Part shown: piece by piece, positions 1-7,277 of the stretch | How the letters are laid out: every line of letters starts with the position of its first letter | Position numbering within the stretch: the first letter of the stretch is position 1 | Assembly: GCA_945788155.1 (NCBI GenBank) | Contig: CALZKX010000092.1 | Span: forward strand, 1 to 7,657 | Source: an uncultured Flavobacteriaceae bacterium | GTDB taxonomy: Bacteria; Bacteroidota; Bacteroidia; Flavobacteriales; Flavobacteriaceae | Length of the DNA stretch: 7,657 bases | Direction of reading: 5' to 3' | Position numbers and translations under genes: made by a program | The notes under the pieces: generated by a model | Databases searched by the model: none | The model's input: only the letters and a program-made list of their open reading frames with translations | Told to the model about the DNA's origin: nothing

Positions 1-8
1 AAAATCAC

Positions 9-680
9 ATGAAAAACAAACAGCTTATCTTATTAGTAGCATTAAGCACCTTTTTTGTTACAATCATAAACGCGCAGCATAAAAGTTATAATATTAAGAA
101 TGGTTTTAGTATTGGTGGAGGCATAAGCATGTATAACATTAAAACAGATAATTTTATTACCACCAAAGGCAATGGGTTTGTGGTTTCTTTAGCCGCAGGT
201 GTCGATATTCCTAATAAGTGGTACACAGTGAGTTATGGTATGCAAATTTCAGAAAACACATTAGAAATATCTGGAAGAATCACCAATGATATCGCTGGCA
301 ACGAGCAAATAAAATACAAGCAAATGGCTGCGCAATTAGGCTTTTTATTTCACGCAAAAGTATTAGGAAATAATGTTACTATAGATGCTGGTCCTCAATT
401 ACAGTACAATGGGAATTTAGACTTTAAAAACAGTGAACAAGAAGGGTATTATATAAATGGTTTCGGTGATTTATTAGCATCAGATATAACAGAAATGTCT
501 AAGTTTAATATAAATGGAGCTGTTGGAGCCACGGCAGGCTTTGGGCCATTAAGGGTGAATGCGCAATACATTTATGGCTTTTTAAATATGTTTGATAAAC
601 TAAATAAAAACCTAAATCAAGACACGGATTTTAAAGGTAATCCAGAAACAATAATGTTAACTGCATTATTTACATTTTGA
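9..680 (+). CDS. Outer-membrane beta-barrel protein (OmpA/PorT-like porin family)
   Basis: A 223-residue secreted protein, probably a small outer-membrane beta-barrel of the kind abundant in Bacteroidota; the specific role is unknown. Residues 1-22 form a clear signal peptide: a basic MKNK start, a hydrophobic core LILLVALSTFFV, and a likely signal peptidase I site after NA22 before Q23. The mature part alternates hydrophobic and polar residues and is rich in Gly, Tyr and Phe (for example GFSIGGGISMY at about 32-42 and AGVDI at about 63-67). It ends in hydrophobic residues with a terminal Phe (LTALFTF), typical of BAM-inserted barrels. There is no lipoprotein Cys, no OmpA peptidoglycan-binding domain and no type IX sorting domain. 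The ATG begins 8 bases from the window edge, so its promoter and any upstream partner cannot be seen. It converges on gltX with a 36-bp gap. The family call rests on overall character rather than a unique motif. Confidence 0.82.
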   Translation: MKNKQLILLVALSTFFVTIINAQHKSYNIKNGFSIGGGISMYNIKTDNFITTKGNGFVVSLAAGVDIPNKWYTVSYGMQISENTLEISGRITNDIAGNEQIKYKQMAAQLGFLFHAKVLGNNVTIDAGPQLQYNGNLDFKNSEQEGYYINGFGDLLASDITEMSKFNINGAVGATAGFGPLRVNAQYIYGFLNMFDKLNKNLNQDTDFKGNPETIMLTALFTF

Positions 681-711
681 TTAAAAAGACTTAAGCCAAA
701 AAAAGCATGAA

Positions 712-729
712 ACAAATTAATTAATTTGT
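712..729. repeat. Perfect 18-bp AT-rich palindrome at the convergent gene junction
   Basis: ACAAATTAATTAATTTGT equals its own reverse complement. It overlaps the gltX stop codon (717-719) and lies 31 bp past the stop of the beta-barrel gene. A hairpin here would be weak because the stem is nearly all A/T. Its place between two converging genes makes a bidirectional transcription-end structure possible, but there is no GC-rich stem with a U tract, so the terminator reading is inference. Confidence 0.35.
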
Positions 730-2231
730 GCAATAGCTAATTCTATTCTTCTTACTGCAGCATCTCGACCAATTAAAAACATAATCTGGAAAAGATCAGG
801 ACCCTTAAGATCTCCTACTAAAGCCAAACGAAGTGGCTGCATAACTTTTCCAAACCCAATTTCTTTGTTGACAATCCACTCTTTAATTTCTGTTTGAAGC
901 TGCTCAGCAGACTCTACTTCAATATTGCTTATCACAGAGGCCAATTCTTTCATGATAGAATCCGTATCATCTTTCCAGGCTTTTTTAGCTGATTTTTCGA
1001 CATAAAATTTAGGCGCTTCAAAAAAGAAATTGCTTAGATCCCAAAAGTCACTTACAAAAGTTGCTCGTTCTTTAACCAACCCAATAGCCAAGGCAATATA
1101 ATCTTTATCAATAGTTGATAATTCTTCACGAGACGCTTTAAACGATGCTGCCAAATTATCATTTGATTGCTCTTGCATATAATGGTGGTTAAACCATTTG
1201 ATTTTTTCAGGATCAAAACGTGCTCCAGATTTATTGACGCGATTTAAATCAAAAACGTTTATTAGCTCGTCCAAACTAAAAATTTCTTGCTCAGTTCCAG
1301 GGTTCCAACCTAAAAAAGCTAAAAAATTCACCATAGCTTCTGGAAAATAACCATCATCCTTATAGCCTCTTGAAATCTCTCCAGAATTAGGGTCTTTCCA
1401 CTCTAAAGGAAATACCGGAAATCCTAGTTTATCGCCATCACGTTTACTCAATTTGCCTTTTCCAGTTGGTTTTAGTATTAATGGTAAATGTGCAAATTCA
1501 GGAGCTTTCCACTCAAAAGCATCGTATAATTGTTGGTGCAATGCTAAAGAAGGCAGCCATTCTTCACCACGAATAACATGCGATATTTGCATAAAGTGGT
1601 CATCTACAATATTTGCCAAATGGTAGGTTGGCATACCATCACTTTTAAAAAGAACCTTATCATCTAAGATATTAGTATCAATTTTTATATCACCACGAAT
1701 AATATCTTTTAGATGAAGTGTTTCGTCTTTTGGTGATTTAAAACGAATTACATAATCGTCTCCTGCATCTAATTTCGCTTTTACTTCTTCAGTCGAAAGC
1801 GATAAGGAATTACTCAGCTTTAATCGGTTGTGCCAATTATAGATAAAGGTTTTTCCTTGTGACTCGTGTTCTTTTCTGTGATTATTTAATGTTTCAGCAG
1901 CATCAAAAGCATAGTAAGCATTTCCGGAAGCAATCAATTTATTAGCATATTCTTTGTATAAGTGTTTGCGTTCGCTTTGCCTGTAAGGACCAAAACCCTC
2001 ATTTTTCCCAGGGCCTTCATCAAAAGGAATTCCGCACCATTTTAGTGACTCTATAATGTAATCTTCAGCACTTTCAACATATCTATTTTGGTCTGTATCC
2101 TCTATACGAAGCACAAACGTGCCATTGTGCTTTTTTGCAAATAAGTAATTGAAAAGAGCAGTTCTTACTCCACCAATGTGTAATGGTCCTGTTGGACTTG
2201 GAGCAAAGCGAACGCGAACATTTTTAGTCAT
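717..2231 (-). CDS. gltX: Glutamyl-tRNA synthetase
   Basis: Cytoplasmic class Ic aminoacyl-tRNA synthetase that attaches glutamate to tRNA-Glu using ATP. The 504 residues match the usual bacterial GluRS length. The N-terminal Rossmann fold carries the HIGH-type signature in FAPSPTGPLHIGG (residues 9-21). The LRIEDTD motif is at 41-47 and IRGEEWLPS at 220-228. The KMSKS-type loop is KLSKRDG at 260-266. The C-terminal part (about 330-504) is the alpha-helical anticodon-binding region with a KEIGFGKVMQPLRLAL block at 456-471. The insertion near residues 98-130 has no cysteines, so this enzyme lacks the zinc site found in the E. coli protein. The ATG at 2231 fits: motif 1 starts within ten residues and a good promoter lies just upstream. 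alkB lies upstream on the same strand, but the separate promoter argues against a strict operon. Whether it also charges tRNA-Gln cannot be told from this window. Confidence 0.98.
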   Translation of the reverse strand: MTKNVRVRFAPSPTGPLHIGGVRTALFNYLFAKKHNGTFVLRIEDTDQNRYVESAEDYIIESLKWCGIPFDEGPGKNEGFGPYRQSERKHLYKEYANKLIASGNAYYAFDAAETLNNHRKEHESQGKTFIYNWHNRLKLSNSLSLSTEEVKAKLDAGDDYVIRFKSPKDETLHLKDIIRGDIKIDTNILDDKVLFKSDGMPTYHLANIVDDHFMQISHVIRGEEWLPSLALHQQLYDAFEWKAPEFAHLPLILKPTGKGKLSKRDGDKLGFPVFPLEWKDPNSGEISRGYKDDGYFPEAMVNFLAFLGWNPGTEQEIFSLDELINVFDLNRVNKSGARFDPEKIKWFNHHYMQEQSNDNLAASFKASREELSTIDKDYIALAIGLVKERATFVSDFWDLSNFFFEAPKFYVEKSAKKAWKDDTDSIMKELASVISNIEVESAEQLQTEIKEWIVNKEIGFGKVMQPLRLALVGDLKGPDLFQIMFLIGRDAAVRRIELAIAQIN

Positions 2232-2249
2232 GAATATTGTTTAAGACCG

Positions 2250-2280
2250 CAAAGATAACTTGATAAGGTAAGAGAACAAA
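2250..2280 (-). promoter_or_regulatory. Bacteroidota-type promoter for gltX
   Basis: Read on the minus strand, TTTG (2280-2277), a 19-base spacer, then TATCTTTG (2257-2250). This fits the flavobacterial sigma-A consensus of a -33 TTG/TTTG element and a -7 TAnnTTTG element 17-23 bases apart. Transcription would start a few bases downstream, leaving a short leader of about 10-15 bases before the gltX ATG at 2231. It gives gltX expression independent of alkB. Confidence 0.75.
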
Positions 2281-2341
2281 GAAAAAAGAATAAAGAGGAT
2301 ACTTCTATTGTCTAAAAGTGAAGTGGTCTATTATTTAATCT

Positions 2342-3391
2342 TTATAAAAATACCATTTCAGGAGGAACACGCTTATTCATTATTGAAAACCACAAAGGCG
2401 GAAATAGGGCTAAAACCATGGATGTTGGATAGCCATAGGGCAACTGAGGGCTGTTGTCGTGACACTCTAGAACCTGATATTTTTTTGAAGATCTAAAGTG
2501 ATGGTCGCTGTGACGCGTTAGTTCGTAAAGCATAATTCTACCAATAACATGGTTGGAATTCCATGAGTGCATTTCTTTAACGCGCTCGTATCTTCCAGAA
2601 TCCGTTTTCTTTCTAAGCAAACCATAGTGCTCTATATAATTAACTGTTTCCAACAACAAAAAGCCAGTAACAGCAGCAAGAACAGCAAAAAACAAAACGG
2701 TTTTACCAAAAACAAGAAATACAGTAATTAGATATAACCCTTGCAGAATCAAATACCAAAACATGTCGTTTCGCATCGAGAAGAAAGACAGCTTTTGGTT
2801 TCTAAGCAATTGTTTTTGAATACGCCAAGCGCTAAAGTATTGTCGTACTGTTGAGGTGATCCAAAAAGAATAAAGCGTTTGTTTAAACCTAGCAGTAGCA
2901 GGATCCTCTTTGGTGGCAGCGTGTAAATGATGCCCAAAATTATGTTCAATATAAAAGTGCATGTATAGCGAAGGCAACAACAACACCTTACCAATAAAGC
3001 GTTCTTTAGAGGCCTGTCTGTGTCCTAATTCATGTGCCACATTAATACCGTTAGCACCCAAAACCATACCAACAGAAAGCGTCAAGCCAAAAAACTCATA
3101 AGCTCCCAAAGTACCACTTGACACTTCAAGCATAGCCCAAATGAGCAGCCCATAAACAATGGGAAGGTTTAAGTATAATAGCCAATCGAAAACAGGGTTA
3201 ATAGCTTTTGAAGCTGTTTCGGATTCAGAATAATTACTGTTTTCTTCTTTTAAAAGCAATTCTAAAATTGGTATACAAACAAAGAGATAAACAGGTGTTA
3301 AGAACAACCAATATCCTTTAAAATAAAGCCCAACTATAACACTTAATGGAACGCTTAAAGCAGATAAATATTTTAGGTCTTGAGGTTTCAT
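2342..3391 (-). CDS. alkB: AlkB-type membrane alkane 1-monooxygenase
   Basis: Integral-membrane non-haem di-iron hydroxylase of the AlkB branch of the fatty-acid desaturase superfamily. Family members oxidise the terminal carbon of alkanes, or related hydrophobic chains, to the alcohol using O2 and electrons from rubredoxin. All nine expected iron-ligand histidines are present: HELGH (H120, H124), EHNFGHH (H150, H154, H155), the AlkB signature NYIEHYGL (251-258, H255) and LTRHSDHH (H294, H297, H298). The C-terminal LPYGYPTSMVLALFPPLWF block (317-335) is also AlkB-like. Hydrophobic segments at about 8-40, 68-90, 95-116, 132-147 and 210-250 suit a multi-helix bundle. The 349 residues are shorter than the roughly 400 of the Pseudomonas enzyme, mainly at the ends, but no motif is missing. 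No rubredoxin domain is fused and no rubredoxin or reductase gene is in view. The substrate is not determinable: alkane, or an endogenous acyl chain. It is transcribed divergently from the DUF4175 gene; no convincing promoter was found. Confidence 0.92.
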   Translation of the reverse strand: MKPQDLKYLSALSVPLSVIVGLYFKGYWLFLTPVYLFVCIPILELLLKEENSNYSESETASKAINPVFDWLLYLNLPIVYGLLIWAMLEVSSGTLGAYEFFGLTLSVGMVLGANGINVAHELGHRQASKERFIGKVLLLPSLYMHFYIEHNFGHHLHAATKEDPATARFKQTLYSFWITSTVRQYFSAWRIQKQLLRNQKLSFFSMRNDMFWYLILQGLYLITVFLVFGKTVLFFAVLAAVTGFLLLETVNYIEHYGLLRKKTDSGRYERVKEMHSWNSNHVIGRIMLYELTRHSDHHFRSSKKYQVLECHDNSPQLPYGYPTSMVLALFPPLWFSIMNKRVPPEMVFL

Positions 3392-3432
3392 GTAAATTCA
3401 AAATACCGATGAAGCATGGCTAATCATCGACT

Positions 3433-3472
3433 TTAACACAATGTTATACAATTTAAGAGCAACAAGTTAACA
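3433..3472. promoter_or_regulatory. Inverted repeat and repeated TTAACA motif in divergent spacer (possible operator)
   Basis: The 125-bp spacer between divergent alkB and the DUF4175 gene holds TAACA-CAA-TGTTA (3434-3446), a 13-bp inverted repeat. The hexamer TTAACA occurs at 3433-3438 and again at 3467-3472, the second within a GTTAAC palindrome (3466-3471). Such symmetry between divergent genes could bind a regulator, but AT-rich spacers produce short palindromes by chance, so this is only a candidate. Confidence 0.2.
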
Positions 3473-3516
3473 ATAAAATTGTAGATTTATTAGTTGAAAC
3501 TATTAAATATAGGCTA

Positions 3517-6500
3517 TTGGGCAACTTTAAGAACATACAATATAAGCTTGAGGCATTTATAAAAAAATACTACACAAGCGAACTTATTAAAGGCATTATT
3601 TTATTTTTTGCTATTGGTTTGCTGTATTTTTTGGTAACGCTTTTAATTGAGTATGCTTTATGGTTAAATACTACGGCAAGAACTGTATTATTTTGGGTAT
3701 TTGTCTTGGTAGAAGCTGCACTGTTTGTAAAGTTTATTATAAAACCCATAGCTAAGCTTTTCAAATTCCAAAAAGGGATTGATTTTTTGGAGGCTTCCAA
3801 AATTATTGGAAATTATTTCCCTGAGGTTAATGATAAATTACTAAACGTACTTCAACTAAAAGAGAATTCAAAAGAATCGGAGCTTTTGCTAGCAAGTATT
3901 GAACAAAAATCTTTAGAACTAAATCCAATTCCTTTTAAGTTGGCGATTAACTTTAAGAGCAATATTAAGTATCTAAAGTATGCGGCAATTCCTCTTTTAA
4001 TTATCTTGTTTTCTTTTATATCTGGCAAGTACAATTGGTTTAGTGATAGCTACGAGCGTGTTGTAAATTACAAAACGGCTTTTGAGCCACCTGCGCCATT
4101 TCAATTCTTTATTGTAAACGATAGTTTAAAAGCATTAGAAAGTAAAGATTTTAACCTAATCGTTCAAACAGAAGGAGAGGTTATTCCAGACAATGTTCAA
4201 ATAACATATAATAATGAAACGTATTATTTAAAACAAATTAGCTCAGGTGTTTTCGAGTATGCATTTACTCAGCCAAAGCAAAACATTCAATTTCATCTAT
4301 TTGCAAATAATGTAAACTCAAGAGACTATAATTTGGAAGTCATAAACACTCCTAGATTATTGAGTTTTGATTTAGTTTTAGATTATCCAGCATATACCAA
4401 AAAACAAAACGAAACCTTAAAAAGCAATGGCAACGCTATTGTACCTCAAGGCACTAAGGTTACATGGAATTTAAAAACAAAATCCACTAACAATGTGGTT
4501 TTAAGCACACAAGACTCTTTAGAGAAATTTAATGGCGAAAACAATGAGTTTAATTTAACAAAGCGTTTGTTTAAGTCGTTGGATTATAGTTTACAAACTA
4601 GCAACAAGGATTTAAAGGACTATGAAAACCTATCTTTTTCAATACATGTAATTAGGGACGAATATCCAGAGCTAAACGTGAAGATGGAACAAGATTCTTT
4701 GGATAGCCAAACTCTTTATTTTTATGGACAAGTTAGTGATGATTATGGTTTGAGCAAGCTTCAACTAGTTTACTACCCAAGTGATTCCGATAAAGAGAAG
4801 AATACTGAACGTTTAAATATATCTAAATCAAATTTTGATGAATTTGTAAGCGTATTTCCTAATCAATTAAATTTAGAAGAAGGTATTAGTTACGATTTGT
4901 ATTTTGAGGTGTTTGACAATGACGCTTTAAGTAATTACAAAAGCACCAAGAGCAGCACGTTTTCATACAGAAAGCTAACAAAGGATGAGGTTGAACAAGA
5001 ACAATTAAAAGAGCAAAACGAGACCATAGATAACCTTAACAACTCACTTGAGAAATTAGAAGAACAAGATGAAGAACTGAAAGAGTTTTCAAAGACACAA
5101 AAAGAAAAATCCGAACTCAATTTTAACGACAAAAAGAAACTAGAAAATTTCATTAAGCGTCAAAAGCAGCAAGATGAAATGATAAAAAACTTTAATAAGC
5201 AGCTTAAAGAGAACCTAGAGAATTTTCAAAAAGAGAACAAGGAAGACCCTTTTAAAGAAAATCTAAAACAACGTTTAGAGGAAAACCAAGAGCAACTTAA
5301 AAAAGATGAAGAATTGCTAAAAGAGCTTGAGAAACTATCTAAAAAAATCCAAAAAGAACAACTGTCGCAAAAGCTTGAGGAATTGGCAAAACAAAACAAA
5401 AACAAAAAGCGAAGCCTTCAACAGTTACTTGAATTAACAAAACGTTATTATGTAACCATGAAATCTGAAAAGATTCGCTTAGAGCTCGAATTATTAGCTG
5501 AAGAGCAAGAAAAATTATCAAAAGAATCAGGAGAAAATAACACCAAAGAGAAGCAAGACGAGTTAAATAAAAAATTCGAAGAAATACAAAAAGAGTTAGA
5601 AGAATTACGAAAAGAGAATAACAAGCTAATTGAGCCACTTGATGTGCCAAATGACAAAAAGAAAGAAGATGACATTAAAAAAGAGCAGCAAGAAGCGAGT
5701 GAAAATTTAGAAAAAAAGGAACAAAGCCCTAATCAAGAAGCTAAGGAGCAACAACAAAATGACGCAAAGAAGAACCAAAAAAAGGCAGCTCAAAAGATGA
5801 GACAAATGAGCGAACAAATGCAACAGTCCATGATGAGCGGAAGCACCGAACAAATGTCTGAAGACATAGACATGCTTCGCCAAGTTCTGGATAATTTGGT
5901 TCAGTATTCATTTGATCAGGAAGACGTCATGAATAAGTTTAAATCCATTCAGGTTAACCACAACGAGTATGCTAAATATTTAATAAAACAACAAAATTTA
6001 AAAGAACATTTTGAACATATTGACGACAGCCTGTTTGCACTTTCACTAAGGCAACCAACACTTTCTGAAAGCATTAATAAGGAAACTACCGAAGTGTTTT
6101 TTAATATAGATAAATCCTTAGAGCAACTAGCAGAAAACCGTTTGTACCAAGGTGTAGCAGCACAACAATATGCTGTAACGTCGGCTAATTCTTTAGCGAG
6201 TTTATTGAGTGATATTCTTGATAATATGGAGAACCAAATGAATCCATCACCAGGCCAAGGAGAAGGCGATATGCAATTACCAGACATTATTATGAGCCAA
6301 GAAGAGCTTAATAAGCAGATGGAAGAAGGATTAAAAAAGAGCGAAGAAGGAAAAAAGAAAGATGGAGAAGAAGGGGAAGAAGGTGATAAAAAAGAAGGAG
6401 AGGGTCAAAATAACGAGGAATTAAACGGAGAGCTGTTTCAAATTTATCAACAACAGCAACAATTACGTCAAGCACTTGAAGATAAAATTGGTAAAGAAGG

Positions 6501-6831
6501 AAAAAATGGTGCTGGAGAAAATCTGTTACGCGAAATGGAGTCTATAGAAAGGGACCTCTTAAATAAAGGCTTTACCAATCGTACTTTGCAACGCATGATG
6601 AACCTTCAACATCAATTATTAAAGCTTGAAAACGCCACTTTTCAGCAAGGAGAAGACAGTAAACGTAAGTCAAAAACCAACCAACAACAATTTAATAATC
6701 TTACAAACACGCAACTTGAAAACGCCAAACAATATTTTAATACCACAGAAATATTAAATAGACAAGCACTACCTTTGCAGCAAACATACAAAAAGAAAGT
6801 ACGAGAGTATTTTAAGAAAAGCAATGATTAG
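3517..6831 (+). CDS. DUF4175 family membrane-anchored coiled-coil protein
   Basis: A 1104-residue protein of unknown function, recognised as the Bacteroidota DUF4175 type. Three hydrophobic segments (about 25-46, 54-76 and 153-170) anchor it in the inner membrane. Basic flanks at 5-25 and 76-86 suggest a cytoplasmic N-terminus, placing everything after about 170 in the periplasm. Residues about 190-480 look like beta-rich, Ig-like domains, including the SDDYGLSKLQLVYY block (407-420). Residues about 487-760 are a highly charged Glu/Lys/Gln coiled coil. A Met/Gln-rich conserved core follows (AAQKMRQMSEQMQQSMM, 757-773, continuing to about 805), then a predicted helical region, an acidic Gly/Glu/Lys linker (about 935-965) and a conserved-looking tail (NRQALPLQQTYKKKVREYF, 1081-1099). 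The start is TTG at 3517: no in-frame ATG lies between the upstream stop (3454-3456) and it, and the GNFKNIQYKLEAFI beginning matches what I recall of relatives that start with ATG. No clear promoter was found; TAGATTTA (3482-3489) is a near match to a -7 element without a -33 partner. The end overlaps ybeY. Confidence 0.88.
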   Translation: MGNFKNIQYKLEAFIKKYYTSELIKGIILFFAIGLLYFLVTLLIEYALWLNTTARTVLFWVFVLVEAALFVKFIIKPIAKLFKFQKGIDFLEASKIIGNYFPEVNDKLLNVLQLKENSKESELLLASIEQKSLELNPIPFKLAINFKSNIKYLKYAAIPLLIILFSFISGKYNWFSDSYERVVNYKTAFEPPAPFQFFIVNDSLKALESKDFNLIVQTEGEVIPDNVQITYNNETYYLKQISSGVFEYAFTQPKQNIQFHLFANNVNSRDYNLEVINTPRLLSFDLVLDYPAYTKKQNETLKSNGNAIVPQGTKVTWNLKTKSTNNVVLSTQDSLEKFNGENNEFNLTKRLFKSLDYSLQTSNKDLKDYENLSFSIHVIRDEYPELNVKMEQDSLDSQTLYFYGQVSDDYGLSKLQLVYYPSDSDKEKNTERLNISKSNFDEFVSVFPNQLNLEEGISYDLYFEVFDNDALSNYKSTKSSTFSYRKLTKDEVEQEQLKEQNETIDNLNNSLEKLEEQDEELKEFSKTQKEKSELNFNDKKKLENFIKRQKQQDEMIKNFNKQLKENLENFQKENKEDPFKENLKQRLEENQEQLKKDEELLKELEKLSKKIQKEQLSQKLEELAKQNKNKKRSLQQLLELTKRYYVTMKSEKIRLELELLAEEQEKLSKESGENNTKEKQDELNKKFEEIQKELEELRKENNKLIEPLDVPNDKKKEDDIKKEQQEASENLEKKEQSPNQEAKEQQQNDAKKNQKKAAQKMRQMSEQMQQSMMSGSTEQMSEDIDMLRQVLDNLVQYSFDQEDVMNKFKSIQVNHNEYAKYLIKQQNLKEHFEHIDDSLFALSLRQPTLSESINKETTEVFFNIDKSLEQLAENRLYQGVAAQQYAVTSANSLASLLSDILDNMENQMNPSPGQGEGDMQLPDIIMSQEELNKQMEEGLKKSEEGKKKDGEEGEEGDKKEGEGQNNEELNGELFQIYQQQQQLRQALEDKIGKEGKNGAGENLLREMESIERDLLNKGFTNRTLQRMMNLQHQLLKLENATFQQGEDSKRKSKTNQQQFNNLTNTQLENAKQYFNTTEILNRQALPLQQTYKKKVREYFKKSND

Positions 6832-7234
6832 TATAAATTACGAAACTGATTTTCATCTAAAAGAAACTGAGCGTATTTGTGAATGGGTTGGTAATGCTAT
6901 AAGTGAAGAAGCGTGTAAAGAAGGCGATATTAATTATGTGTTTTGTGACGACAATTACCTTCATAAATTAAATGTTGAGTTTCTACAACACGATACGCTT
7001 ACAGATATCATTAGCTTTGATTATTCAGTAGGAAAAGAACTACATGGAGATATTTTTATTTCTATTGAGAGGGTTGAAGACAACGCACAAGACCTTGGTG
7101 TTGATTTTGAAGCTGAGCTTCACAGAGTGATGATACATGGCATCCTTCATTATTGTGGTTATAAAGACAAGAGTAAAGAGGATAAAAAGGTGATGCGGCA
7201 AAAAGAAGATTTCTATCTTTCAAAGCTTACTTAA
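6824..7234 (+). CDS. ybeY: Endoribonuclease YbeY (16S rRNA maturation)
   Basis: Single-strand-specific metallo-endoribonuclease of the UPF0054 family, acting in the cytoplasm in 16S rRNA 3'-end maturation and ribosome quality control. Its 136 residues are slightly shorter than the roughly 150 of the E. coli protein. Family landmarks are in order: TDIISFDY (60-67), GDIFIS (75-80) and the metal motif HGILHYCGYKDK (105-116). H105 and H109 match the first two zinc ligands; the position of the third ligand (His in the usual HGxLHLxGYDH) holds D115. The rest of the fold signature is intact, so I read this as a lineage variant rather than an inactive copy. The ATG at 6824 lies inside the end of the DUF4175 gene (8-bp overlap, different frame), which suggests co-transcription and translational coupling. 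An upstream start is unlikely because this one already begins at the usual N-terminal strand. Confidence 0.95.
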   Translation: MISINYETDFHLKETERICEWVGNAISEEACKEGDINYVFCDDNYLHKLNVEFLQHDTLTDIISFDYSVGKELHGDIFISIERVEDNAQDLGVDFEAELHRVMIHGILHYCGYKDKSKEDKKVMRQKEDFYLSKLT

Positions 7235-7250
7235 TTCTTATGTTTTGATG

Positions 7251-7258
7251 TATATTTG
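7251..7258 (+). promoter_or_regulatory. Possible -7 promoter element for mnmG
   Basis: TATATTTG matches the flavobacterial -7 consensus TAnnTTTG and lies 38 bases before the mnmG ATG, in the ybeY-mnmG gap. No TTG/TTTG element occurs 17-23 bases upstream; the nearest TTTTG (7243-7247) is far too close. If used, the transcript would start near 7263 and its leader would contain the parS site. Read-through from ybeY is the alternative. Confidence 0.4.
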
Positions 7259-7277
7259 CACACTTTTATTTTAACAA

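Noticed and set aside
2301..2324. Possible hairpin ACTTC...GAAGT as an alkB terminator
   Set aside because: Only five pairs with a 14-base loop, and the T-rich stretch on the minus strand is not adjacent to the stem.
2308..2496. 62-residue plus-strand reading frame between gltX and alkB
   Set aside because: Most of it is antisense to the C-terminal coding part of alkB, it begins at TTG, and its translation resembles no protein I know.
2342..3391. Fatty-acid desaturase reading of the alkB gene
   Set aside because: The histidine boxes are shared by the superfamily, but the NYIEHYGL block and the LTRHSDHH third box are characteristic of AlkB hydroxylases.
3399..3405. TATTTTG on the minus strand as a -7 element for alkB
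   Set aside because: It has one base too few between TA and TTTG and no TTG element 17-23 bases upstream.
5339..5675. Overlapping minus-strand frames rich in Phe, Leu and Ser that look membrane-like
   Set aside because: They are the complement of the Glu/Lys/Gln-rich coil of the DUF4175 gene: GAA/AAA/CAA codons read backwards as TTC/TTT/TTG, giving false hydrophobicity.
4975..6460. SMC/Rad50-type or phage tape-measure protein suggested by the long coil
   Set aside because: There are no Walker A/B or hinge motifs and no phage genes nearby; the three N-terminal membrane helices and conserved tail fit DUF4175 instead.
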